Shown piece by piece: positions 52,905 to 62,905 of a DNA stretch of 64,000 nucleotides (positions within the stretch are counted from its first letter, which is position 1; every line of letters begins with the position of its first letter). The notes under the pieces are model-generated. The model worked only from the letters and a program-made list of their open reading frames with translations, was not told the origin of the DNA and did not search any database. The position numbers were made by a program, and so were the translations under genes. Source of the stretch: Pachyseris speciosa (taxonomy: Eukaryota; Cnidaria; Anthozoa; Scleractinia; Pachyseridae); NCBI GenBank assembly GCA_016490735.1, contig JAEMWC010000125.1, positions 908,501 through 972,500 on the forward strand, read 5' to 3'.

Positions 52905-55545
52905 AATTAAATGAGTCGAGGTTAGTTGGCCTCTAAAAGAAGACGCCTTTACCACCGAGAATAAAGGCCCACAAAAACGTTTCTGCCGCAGGCTCTGATT
53001 CCCCTTGGTATCAGAGGGTTTTTTTTCTCGCGAGCAATGGATAGGAAAAATATGGGGAAGCCAATCGTGTGTTTTTACTGGTCATAACAAGGACTGTAAG
53101 GGATTTCATCCAGACACAAAAAGTGCCGAAAAGTCTTCTAGCACCAAGGTACCTGCAGGGTTTCTAACGTTGAGCCGATATAGGCAAAAATGACGCGCAC
53201 AAGAGTGTTTGGGATGAACGCTCGCGTAGTATACATAGCAATTTGAAGTTGTATTCAATGACCAGCCGGGTGTCTAGTTTTCTGATCGCGGGATGGAGCT
53301 AGAGAACCTGTGCGAGCGTGTAAGGGCAATTTTATCGCGAACTTGCGAATGCTTCTCATTGACGATTATTTTGTATCGGCTCATTTGATAACTGCTCTAC
53401 TAGAATTTCTTTCTTAAAATGATGTTTTCAAATGCAGGCCGGTAATGACGGCTAAAGCTCCTTAGCTAGAACAGACTGCTGGGACCTCTGCCTGTTAGTG
53501 TTTTGTTTGGGGACTATCGGTCCAATAGTTATCCCTTTATTCTTAAAACCAACATATCAGTTGTCCATCTTTGCTTTGTGTCATTATGGACCTGGATAGT
53601 CTCCAAACAGAAACACTAAAAGACAGAGGCCCCTCCTCTATCTCCACTGAGCCTGTTACAGCCCAAGCCGTCATTACGTCCTGCATTGAAAATCGGCATT
53701 TTTAATTCTAGTAGCGCAGTTTTCAAATGAGCCGATAAAAATAGTCGAGTGAGAAGTACCGAGTTAGCTAGCTCCGTCACGTGACCAGAACACTAGACAC
53801 CCGGTTGGATATTGAATGCAACTTCTCAAACTCATTAATCAAATCAAATAAATCAATTATTTAAGCTCGATAACGTGAGGAGTGGTTGCCCATTCTCCCG
53901 AGCCAGGGCCTCATGTAATAAACGTTCGAGCGTTCCGGATTAATAATTCATAAGGTGACCATGCAGCCAATAAATGACACCCATTCAGACCGTGTAATTC
54001 GCCATTCGTTAAAATAGTTTAAGCCTACTGGCTCTTATGCTTCGTTGAAGGGCGATAGCTTTCTTGACCAAATTCTCTTCTTCGTAGACCGTATTCAGTT
54101 CGACTCCCCAAAATTTGCGTTCTTTCTTCTTCCCTCGTGGTCGGACGCTAATGAATCAATCATGCATACAAACATGTTCTTGTGGAAAAGGACAAAAATC
54201 TAACACTCAATAATTCTCTGTTGTTTCATTTGAGAAGCCATACCAAAAACTCGTCCTTCGTGTTTCACCAAGGGTTCCAAACACTTCGAAACAATAAAAG
54301 CACTCCGCCTTCGGCGTCGTGCTTTCATCTGTTTCTCGGTGTTTGGAACCCCTGATGAAACACTCGCACTCGTTTTCGATATATTATTTCAAAATAATTG
54401 TCAAGTATGCTACGCGTGCGTTCATCTCAAACACTCTTGTGCGCGTCATTTTCCCAAATATTGGCTAGAATACCTGCAGCTACCTTGGTCCTACCACTAG
54501 AAGTCTCAATTTCGGCAATTTTTGTATCTGGATGAAATCCGTCACACTCCTTGTTATGAGCAGTGTCGGTGAGAACAGAGTTGCTCAAATGTTTTGAGGA
54601 ACTCAGTGAATCAGGTTACTCAAATATCCAGTTAGCTCTCTGTTTGTGCTTATTGAGAGCCAAACAACGTCCTCAAAAGGCGACTAGGATCATTGCCATG
54701 ATACTAATACTGGCGAAATCGGGAAATTTTCAGTAAAACCAGAGGGAAACATGCCAAAACGTTCGATGTGATGAAATAAAAGGTTCCATTGTTGAAGAAA
54801 ATTATGGATCCAAGACACCTTTCATTTCGACAACTCAGTTATTTCCGATGGAAAACATAGTAGTCGAGAGATCCCCTTGAGTCTTGTATTTGAATTTTAA
54901 ATGTTTTGGTATTTCACATTTTCATAAACCCTAGGCAACAGTCAATCTGCTGAAAGCTCATATCATACCGACAACGGTCTGATGTGTTAAAATTTAATAA
55001 AATCATGATGTTTTTAAGTCAAAATCGCTTCAGAACGTTATGAGGCTATTAATGACGGTGTTCCTTAATCGGTTCATATAATAAAAAATTCAGCTTCTTT
55101 GCGGTTGGCGATATATCTTAGGCCGTTTCATGGTTTTACTTTATTACGACGAAATACCTTTTACGAGTTCGAATTACAAATTTATCACTGCGCTCTTTAG
55201 AGTGTTCAGTAAGGTCTTTTAGGAGTCACCATTCTTTTTAAGTCCATCTTGATTTGCTGGCATGCTCTTTTCGGACTCTTCCATTTAAGTCTTAAACCTT
55301 CTGCACGTATTGAACAAGATTGTTTTGGATGAAAGCTGCACGGTTACTAACTTTGCGCGGGTAACCCCTGTTTTGGGACTATTTGTCGATTAAGATTTAT
55401 AACTACGTTTTTTCGTTTGACGCAGGTAAAAGAAACGTAAATTTGATAGTTTTGATGATGAAATGGCAGGCCGTATAAATGAATTGAGATCCTCAGAGTT
55501 AAGACCTTTGTGTTTTGTTTCAACTGTATTCTCATTCTCTTTCAA
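52905..55545. repeat. Block D, copy downstream of sulfotransferase B
   Basis: The fullest copy of block D: foldback 53242-53830, hairpin 54262-54362 and the segment missing from unit A (54606-54765). A 103-base insertion lies at 53839-53942. No coding sequence is convincing. Confidence 0.75.
53242..53830. mobile_element. Foldback DNA element, copy in unit B block D
   Basis: Same inverted arms as 25571-26160. Confidence 0.7.
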
Positions 55546-56628
55546 CTGTTTTCTTTCACTGCTCTACTAGATTTATTTTTAAAATGACGTTTTTTAATGC
55601 AGGACGTAATGACGGCTTAAGTTCTTGAGCTAGAACAGGCGGTAGATAGAGGAGGGACCTCTGTCTTTAAGTGTGTCTGTTTGGTCACTATGGGCCCGAT
55701 CAGTGTAGTTCGGCTTTACTTTTCGGGCTTACAATTGTGTCGGTAGAAATATGCCCTCCGGTTGCTCAAATGTTATCAGAGAACTGAATCAGGTTACTTA
55801 AATATCTACTTAGCTCTCCGTTTATGCTTATTGAGAGCCAAAAGAAGATTAACGCCATGTTTATTAGCTTTTATTCATGAAATCCCTTGCAACGCACATT
55901 TGTAACTGGCATTGGCGAAATCGGGAAACTTTTTAAAAGCAGAGGGACACATGCCAAAAACGTACGATTTGATGAAATAAAAGCAAGGCCTGCGCAGCAA
56001 GTTTGCAAGTGGGTGGGGGGCTCACTTCGAAGTCGAGAGGTCCGGGGGCATGCCCTTGCCCCCCTCTTTGAATTTTCAATTAAAGTCCTCTGAAATGGCT
56101 AGTAATGCGTTTAAAACGTGGTGTGGAGAAAAATATACTTTCAGCAACAAAACGCGGTGTTTTAAAACAAGAATTTATTGCCTTTTCGCTTAACTAATCA
56201 TAACTGGCAATTAATAACGTATCCACAAAGCTCAAATCAACATACGATTGCCCTCGAGACATTGTACTGTCGAAAAGGCGGGGGGGGGGTGCTAAACCGC
56301 CCCCAGCCTGTCCCCCTTTGCGCGGTGCCTGAAAAGGTTCCATTTTCGCAAAATATATATATAAAAGCATAGATCCAAGACTACACCTTTCATTTTTACC
56401 ACAATTGCAAGTAATTTCTTCGCAATCTGACTGGCTAATCTGCCATTGTCGATAAGAGTTTATATAATAAGGTGAATAGTTCGCGCGTTGTGATTGGTTC
56501 TTAGCTATGATCTCTTAGAGGACAGATGCACAGATTACGTCATCACTGCAACTATTTTTCCAGAAATGTGAAAATAAACAAGTTTTTCGCTTGCATTTTG
56601 TTTCTTTATTATATAAAACAAATATATT
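55546..56628. other. Non-coding tail of unit B
   Basis: Mostly collinear with 34440-35210 of unit A, including a half-length foldback relative at 55560-55700. A G-run lies at 56280-56289. Nothing coding is recognised. Confidence 0.45.
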
Positions 56629-56779
56629 CCATGTTGCGGTGCGTCTGTTCAGTAATAGATCACAGAAGACGTCAAAATGTGGTAAAAACATCAGACAGAC
56701 ACTTCTTTTTTTTTTACCACATTTTGAAGTCATCTGTGATCTATTACTGAACAGACGCACGGCAACATGGAATCTATTT
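56629..56779. mobile_element. Hairpin MITE present only in unit B
   Basis: TCCATGTTGCGGTGCGTCTG at the left pairs with the complement at the right (CAGACGCACGGCAACATGGA). The stem continues through TTCAGTAATAGATCACAG and ACNTCAAAATGTGGTAAAA. Frames on both strands here are by-products of the palindrome. The matching position in unit A (about 35190) lacks it. Confidence 0.8.
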
Positions 56780-56914
56780 GTTAACTAGATAACGCTGCTC
56801 GCATCAACGTGTCGCGCAATGCCTTTATTCATCTCGCGCTCTGAAATTAACATTTTCTTCGACGTTGATATTGTGGTAAAAAAAAAAAGTAAATGGAAGT
56901 GGTTTAGCGTTGTC

Positions 56915-57050
56915 TATACTCTTATCGACAACGATATTCGTCATCACAGTGGTCAAAATTTGCTGTGCACTCACGAGGCATAGCCGAGTGAGTCTACAAC
57001 ATTTTGACCACTATGATGACGAATATCGTTGTCGATAAGAGTATGGACAA
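56915..57050. mobile_element. Foldback hairpin, unit B copy
   Basis: Counterpart of 35321-35460; arms ACTCTTATCGACAACGATAT are perfect here. Confidence 0.65.
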
Positions 57051-58061
57051 CGCAAAACCACATTCGATTTAACAAATCCTGAATTCTTATTCTTTGTGTT
57101 GTATAGCAAGCCCCAAACCTTTTCTTCGTCTTGAAACGAGATTGCGAGATCCGTCACAGTTGGACTCTGGTTGGCTCGCTCAGGGAGACATTCGCCTGTC
57201 CAGTGCAATATAATTAGTTTTAAATAAATTACCTTTGAGTGCCACCTGCAATACAATATATAATCCGTACCTTTTTTCCCAGTTATTTGTGATGCGTTTT
57301 CTTGCTTCTGGGTTAAATTCTGCCAATATTAAGGGCTCACGTTCACTTCGGCGCAGAATATTTTTCGGTATAAAGTATATAGTTTGGCGGTCCTTCAATT
57401 ATCACATTGTTGGGAAAGAAAGTCTGGTTGGCTCGGCAACTTATTAAAACATGAGAAGCGTTTAATGAAAAGGAAACGCCTATTTCTATTGGCTGCATTA
57501 GAAAAATGAGGCAGTCGATACGGTTGGAGATAATGACATTCTATCGTTTTGTATGGCCTTTATCTGCATCAAAATTCAAGTCTGTAATTGAACATGCGAG
57601 GCGACAATTCACGATACTTTTACTTGCAACATAACAAATTCAACGTCCATGGTCGCGGGACGTCAGCCGAGGAGTACTAGGAACAAGAATCTGAGTAGAG
57701 CGTTCGTTGGAAATTCTCGACAATTCTAAAATGAATGGGGTGTGCTGCCGAGGCCTTCAAACCCTGACCCTGTTTAAGGCAAAATCCGTTCATTTCGATG
57801 TCCTTGTTTAAGAAAAGAGCCCTTCATTCGCGACCATGTTTTATCTTACTTCACATACAGAAAGATTTTTTATTAAATTATTTTTTTAACATTATCCAGT
57901 TCCAGCACTTGTAGACCGCGCACCGCTAACGTTAACACCCCGTTTAAGGTTTCCGCTACAAAAATACACCTTGCTCAAGATGCTAAATACAAAATTATAT
58001 ACCCTGTTTAAGATTCAAGAGCACGAATAAGAGTGCCCTCCCCCCCCCCCCCCCCCCCCCC
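57051..58061. other. End of unit B with C-run
   Basis: Collinear with 35460-36430. It ends in a C-run at 58038-58061, beyond which similarity to unit A is not seen. No gene is recognised. Confidence 0.45.
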
Positions 58062-58953
58062 CTCCCCTCGGTATGACTAGCGTTCAACATTTAGGTCGCC
58101 GAAGAAGGAAGGTGTGTTTTTATCTCACCGAAACCCTTCTGAGTTTTCTAACAGAAATCGAGATTGCTAGATTCGTCACAACGGACATGCAACAATTTTC
58201 AGGCAGCCATTCGCCTACCCGTTTTCCCAATGTAGGCCAAGTGATCTTCTTAAGGATTTGCCCTTTGTCTTTTCATAAATTATGCGTACATATGCACGTG
58301 AATAAGGCGAAATTTCAAAGAAACAGTTCTCTAGGGCAACATCACGTGGTTTACATTGGGAAAACAAAATCTACAAGCTAAAAAGGTTTCTAAGTAAAAA
58401 AAAAAATCAGTATAAATAAATTACCTTCTTTTTGAGTGTTGCCTGCAATATTCCCGACCTTTCTGTGCAGTTGTTTGGATTGCCTTTCATTTCGGCTCTG
58501 AATATTTTAAGATGTAAACCATCTATTTAACAAGTCTTTCCCCTCCCACATTGTTGGGAAAAGAAAGATTGGTTGGCTTAACAATTGGAGCGTCCACTGG
58601 TTTATTGCTCTTAATAATTTTTTTAACTATTCCAATGATTAGTAAAAGTTAACGTAGATCCCATTATTTGAAACTGAATAACGCCACTGAAGCCATTGTC
58701 GGCGTGTTCAACAAGTGTTCCGTTATAACTCGGCTCTTCAGTTTTCATGGCAACGAAGATGTTTGGCCAAACATCTATTTTAAGACAAAATGTGAATACA
58801 TTAAAATCATGTATTTTAATTGCGGTGGAGAGCTGAAGTTGCGTGTTTAACGTCAATCAGTCATTGCTTTTATACATATCTTAAAACTGTTGAGAACTTT
58901 GTTCGATCGATCGAGGAAAGTCGATCAATCGATACCGATTGTCCATAAGAGTG
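58062..58953. other. Unique sequence, nothing recognised
   Basis: It contains short frames without protein character and some echoes of the GACTTCGCCTGCCCGG-type tail text of the units. Confidence 0.35.
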
Positions 58954-58963
58954 AACTGACGGA

Positions 58964-59094
58964 TAGACTGCAAAACAGTCGACGGTTTTCTGAAGGCGCA
59001 AATTCTCTCCTCAGTCTCACTCTACGTCTCCAGGCCTTTTACTTGACGAGACCTCGCATTCCACCAGCGCAAAAATACGGCTGTTTTGCAGTCT
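58964..59094. mobile_element. Mutator-like MITE with 10-bp TSD
   Basis: AACTGACGGA is duplicated at 58954-58963 and 59095-59104. The element has inverted ends AGACTGCAAAACAGTCG / AGACTGCAAAACAGCCG and is 131 bp long. TSD length fits Mutator-like elements. Confidence 0.8.
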
Positions 59095-59104
59095 AACTGA
59101 CGGA

Positions 59105-59690
59105 GGGAGGCAGTGCCCTCACACGGCGCCATTCCTTCTCTTTAGGAGTGAAAGGCATCTTTTCAGTCCACAACTTTTTCTTGGTGTCGACGACCCGTTC
59201 CAAACGTCGCGCTATTGCCGTGCCGAACTAAATTCAAGAATTAAATTCGACTTAAGCATGGCAGAAGCACGGCGTGTGAAATCATTCAGCTCGGCAGGTT
59301 GAAATAAGTTCGGCACGACTATTTAGCACGACAGGCCTTGTCGACGCGTACGGCAGTTCAAGCGCGACTTGGTTTCAAGCGGCGTGCTATTGTCGTACCG
59401 AATAAGTTAGGTTGTTTTATTGTTTTGTTCTATTTTAAATTTAGCCGCGCAACTGAATTAAATTCGACGTTTGAACCAGTGCCGTGCTATAGTTGAGCCA
59501 CTGCCCGGGTCAAATTCATTTGAGTTCGGCACGGCACTAGCACGACGTTTGGATTAGGCCTAAGACAAGCTCAGAACCACCAATGGAGATGTACCCCATC
59601 ATAAGCATCAGTCCCCAGCAATTTCTCATGGAAGTCTTGCTTGCATCATTTTCAGAACTGTGATTTTTCTTTATTGGCAAACCTTTGTAA
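59105..59690 (-). pseudogene. Carbohydrate sulfotransferase pseudogene (third copy)
   Basis: The minus strand matches the C-terminal coding part of copies A and B at 59127-59204 and 59567-59621 (text around TTTTCAGTCCACAACTTTTT and ACCACCAATGGAGATGTACC). It then jumps about 520 bases upstream in the gene to the part around CATCATTTTCAGAACTGTGA (59622-59690). A MITE at 59205-59566 splits it, and the rest of the gene is missing. It cannot encode an enzyme. Confidence 0.85.
59205..59566. mobile_element. MITE in the sulfotransferase pseudogene
   Basis: CCAAACGTCGCGCTATTGCC at the left matches the complement of the right end (CCAAACGTCGTGCTAGTGCC), followed by GTGCCGAAC on both sides. Several inner copies of CGTGCTATNGNCG and TTAAATTCGAC are present. 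No coding capacity; TSD not resolved. Confidence 0.7.
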
Positions 59691-59704
59691 GAGTAGGAAG
59701 TGTG

Positions 59705-59753
59705 GTAAATGAATGAATGAATGAATGAATGAATGAATGAATGAATGAATGAA
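59705..59753. repeat. (GAAT)n microsatellite
   Basis: About 12 GAAT units lie between the sulfotransferase pseudogene and the LINE RT fragment. On the minus strand it could be the 3' tail of that LINE. Confidence 0.9.
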
Positions 59754-59754
59754 T

Positions 59755-60430
59755 TTAGATACTGCGAGCGAATTGATTACCTGTATTTAAAAAAAAAAAA
59801 AAAAGCTGTCTGAGCTCATCTAGCTTTATCGTGTAATTGTGCTTTGCTATTCGCGGAGTTTCAACAAAAAACATTATCCCTAGGATGTCAAAAGGTTCAT
59901 CAAAGACCCATGCTAACCTTTTCTCAGGAAGAAGTATATCTTTTGAGACTCGCTTGCTACCCAGCAATACAGCCTTAGTTTTTTCTGCCTTAACCTTCAG
60001 ACCGGATCGGAGCACTCTCCAAAGACTTCCAAAGTATATCTAGGCATGAAGCGAGCGAGGTTTGGGTTCCATTTCATTCTGAGAGGAAAAAGTGTCATTC
60101 GCGTACTATCCAAGCAAAAATTCCTCATTATTAACAGTAATTCCCTTTAATTTGACCGTTTTGTTTTATTGCATCTGCAAGGAGTTCAGCGCAAATAATG
60201 ATAAGGTATGGTTACAGGGGATCTCCCTGTCTAACACCTCTCGTGACCAAAAACGAATTTGGGCAATGACCATTATACAGAATCGAGCTCTTGATATTTT
60301 TGTAAAAGGTCTTAACCCACTGTCTTATAGACTCTCTCGGAAATTAAAAACTTTAAGAGTTCGTCAGGAAAGTTCCATTCCACTGAATCGAGCGCTTTCT
60401 TAAAATCAATTAATAGCAGTAAGCCCTCTT
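59755..60430 (-). pseudogene. L1-like LINE reverse transcriptase fragment
   Basis: Minus strand: near 60400 FKKALDSVEWNF is RT motif A of L1-like LINEs. Further on, broken frames carry a TGRSPVTIPY-like piece. At 60015-59755 GLKVKAEKTKAVLLGSKR and FDILGIMF mark the thumb region after the catalytic motif. Several frameshifts and stops are present. It may be the same element as 62007-62905, split by 60439-61866. Confidence 0.75.
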
Positions 60431-60438
60431 GGTTATTA

Positions 60439-61866
60439 GACTGAGTCAAGAGAAAATGAGGGACAGAGAGGGAGAGTAGGGGCGTTTGCTGGGATATGTG
60501 AATTTCACTAAAGTTATTTTTAGGTGCTCTTCAAAACGGAAGTCGCTTTCCCTGGACGTCCGCAACTATTGAGCAGAACGTCATAAGAAGTCATCGGAGC
60601 GTGCCAACATGGCATTGTGTAATGGTGGCTCAGTGTTAAATATTCAGTATGGCTTTCTCAACTGGAATTTTTAGGCATCTACATTTCGGAATCAATATTG
60701 AAAATGACTGCAATGAAAGTGTTTCGGGTACAAATTCCCCAGAAATTGCCTCAAAAGATGACACCTCTGCTTCTTTTTACCCGGGTGGAAAAAAGCAGCG
60801 TGAAGAAATCCTCGAATCGCGGTTAAAGCGTTGAAGAACATGGCTGTCAAGAAACGCAAGCAGGCTGAAGAGCTGTACCGAACATCAAGCATTTCTTGAA
60901 TAAGCGTTTGATGCGATTCGTAATGTTTTGCAACGTGCTATTGTTGTTCTGATACAAAATTCCAACGCATGGGACGCTTCTCCTCTAGCTTGATGGAGAG
61001 GTCATCCATCTCTTTTCTGGTGGGCATGTTCGCTGTTTTCTTCCCAACATGATTTGTTGCTTTTCCTTTCCTGTCTTCTTTCTTGGATGTCGAAGCAGCG
61101 CTCGAATCGGTATTTTTACCCGCTGTGGGACGTGTGGTTTTCCTTTGTTTACAACTAGAGTTTCGTTTCCGTTTTTGTTCCTCTGTAGATTTCGCTCCTC
61201 TTGTGCCGCCTGGAAATGTCGGGTCTTCCTCACTGTAATCGATGTCGCTTCCATCGCTTGAAGTGAGATCACAGGGGGCAGAGGAGTCCTATTTAACCGT
61301 ATGTCTAGTTAAATTCACCGAACAATGGCATCGTGAATCGATCTTGTTGATTTGAATCAACGTACGTGATCAAACTACAAACATGCGATCATGTTACGCT
61401 GCGGCTGAAATCCTATGTTTGTAGTTTGATCACGTACGTTGATTCAAATCATCAAGATCGATTCGCGCTGCCATTTTTCGGTGAATTTAACTAGACATAT
61501 GGTCAAATAGGACTCTGTGCTCGCTGTGGTGAGATCTAAAGAATAGCTAAAGAATAGCTGTTTAAGTCAAATGCTTGCTCGAATGCACAATAAATTGTTG
61601 AATCTATCTCCCACTCCTGGTTTTCGGTAAAAATATGCCATTTTCCTTGTTTCTCAAACTCACTTTCGTCAACAAAGCGCAATATTTCACGCGGAAAGCC
61701 GTTTTTGAATTTCTTGTGATCAAGCGCGCCTGCTGACTTTGCGGACGTCTCGGGAAACAGACTTCCGTTACTGTGACATCTAAAAATTACTTAACTGAAA
61801 TTCACATATCCCAAGGGTCAAACTAGGCGTCCCCCTCTCTTGTCCCTCATTTTCTCTTGACTGAGT
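60439..61866. mobile_element. Harbinger-like DNA element with TTA duplication
   Basis: GACTGAGTCAAGAGAAAATG at the left is inverted at the right (ACTCAGTCAAGAGAAAATGA read from the right end), with similarity for about 120 bases. TTA lies at 60436-60438 and 61867-61869, as in PIF/Harbinger. Inside are short frames, one with GTNSPEIASKDDTSASFYPG and a KKQREEILESRLKR basic helix, perhaps from a Myb-like accessory protein, and a nested palindrome at 61285-61514. No transposase core is seen. Confidence 0.7.
61285..61514. mobile_element. Palindromic MITE nested in the Harbinger-like element
   Basis: AGTCCTATTTAACCGTATGT at the left pairs with ACATATGGTCAAATAGGACT at the right. Arms of about 95 bases continue through GTTAAATTCACCGAA, ATCGATCTTGNTGATTTGAA and CAACGTACGTGATCAAACTA. 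Confidence 0.75.
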
Positions 61867-62006
61867 TTACCGTAAAAGCTCCATTAAGCCCCTGGGGGGG
61901 GGGGGGGATTATTTAATTCCAGGCCTCATTAAAGGGGGGCTTTTTAGAGGGGGCTTTTAAAATAGAGAAGGGGGGCTTATTTCAATTCTTCACGCCGTTG
62001 TCGTTT

Positions 62007-62905
62007 TCAAATAGTTTTTTTTACAAAGCTCAAACAACTGCAGGTAAGTGTTTCAAATAATAGTTGGTCATTAATGGAAAAAGTGAGAGACTGTGGATGC
62101 TCTAAATCACCGTTAATTTTGTATTCTTCTACCGTCTCAATGATACAATCTTTGACAAGTGTCTCATACGCCGGATCCGACAACAAAGAATTGTTGAATT
62201 TCCAGAACTCTCTGCCTCTCTCCTGATGTGTGAAAATCATATTCATAACTACTAATGAGTGATCCGTGCGATAGCCAGCACTAGTTTGGATTGACTCCAC
62301 CCAGACGGTGATTCGCTTCTGCTCCACTAGACCTGTCAAGTCAGTAGATACAAGAAAATAGTCAAGTCTTGTTTGCTTTAAATTACTGTACGCACTCCGC
62401 GTATAGCTACATTCAGACGGTTCCTGAACTCTAACTCATCTTCCAGCTTAAAAGTATTAATTAACTCCAACAGAGATTTTTGGGCATTCGGGTTGTTTTC
62501 CTTTGAATAATTAATTACTCGTGCCTTTTTTGTAATTTAACACCACGTTCCAGTCCCCGCATAAAATTATAGGTTTATTTGACAGTTTCCAATTGATTAG
62601 ATTTTCTTTCAGATTTGTAAAAAATTCAGACTTGTCCGTGTTTGGATGATACAGAGCAACCAAAGTGCAACGTTGCTGAAATATGGAATTGTCTAATTAA
62701 GACGATATATCCTTGTTCATCGCAAATTACACTGTACAACACATATTCAAATGTATTGTTAGATAGAATAATGACCCCACAACTTTTGCTATCCAAGCTG
62801 TTAAAAAAACCTCATAGCCCCATTGGGATTTTTATGGCCTTGCTTGTTCTCTTTAACTGTTTTGGATATGCGCCTCCTGCAGACAATATATGTCACGCAT
62901 TGTAA
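62007..62905 (-). pseudogene. L1-like LINE endonuclease fragment
   Basis: Minus strand: DIYCLQEAHI near 62890 (catalytic Glu motif), CGDWNVVLN near 62560 (the GDxN motif), RLDYFLVSTDL near 62360 and YRTDHSLVVMN near 62265 (SDH-type motif) are in the order of an APE-type LINE endonuclease. The following GREFWKFNNSLLSDPAYE is typical just after it. Stops and frameshifts break the upper half; the last 110 codons (62339-62007) are open. Confidence 0.85.

Larger units (their letters stand above)
36441..58040. repeat. Duplication unit B (about 21.6 kb)
   Basis: It is collinear with unit A but carries its own insertions: the PLE complex and SINE pair (37439-42838), unique sequence at 45656-46856, an extra block D copy (46857-49400), a LINE (49414-51266) and a MITE at 56629-56779. 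The end near 58020 (GCACGAATAAGAGTG) corresponds to 36424 in unit A. No third unit follows. Confidence 0.8.

Noticed and set aside
56515..56788. Frames of 65-81 codons on both strands sharing the peptide FSNRSQ
   Set aside because: Both derive from the two arms of the hairpin MITE at 56629-56779.
61049..61261. Cys-rich 70-codon plus-strand frame in the Harbinger-like element
   Set aside because: It lies opposite a basic minus-strand frame, has no match to known motifs and sits in decayed transposon sequence.
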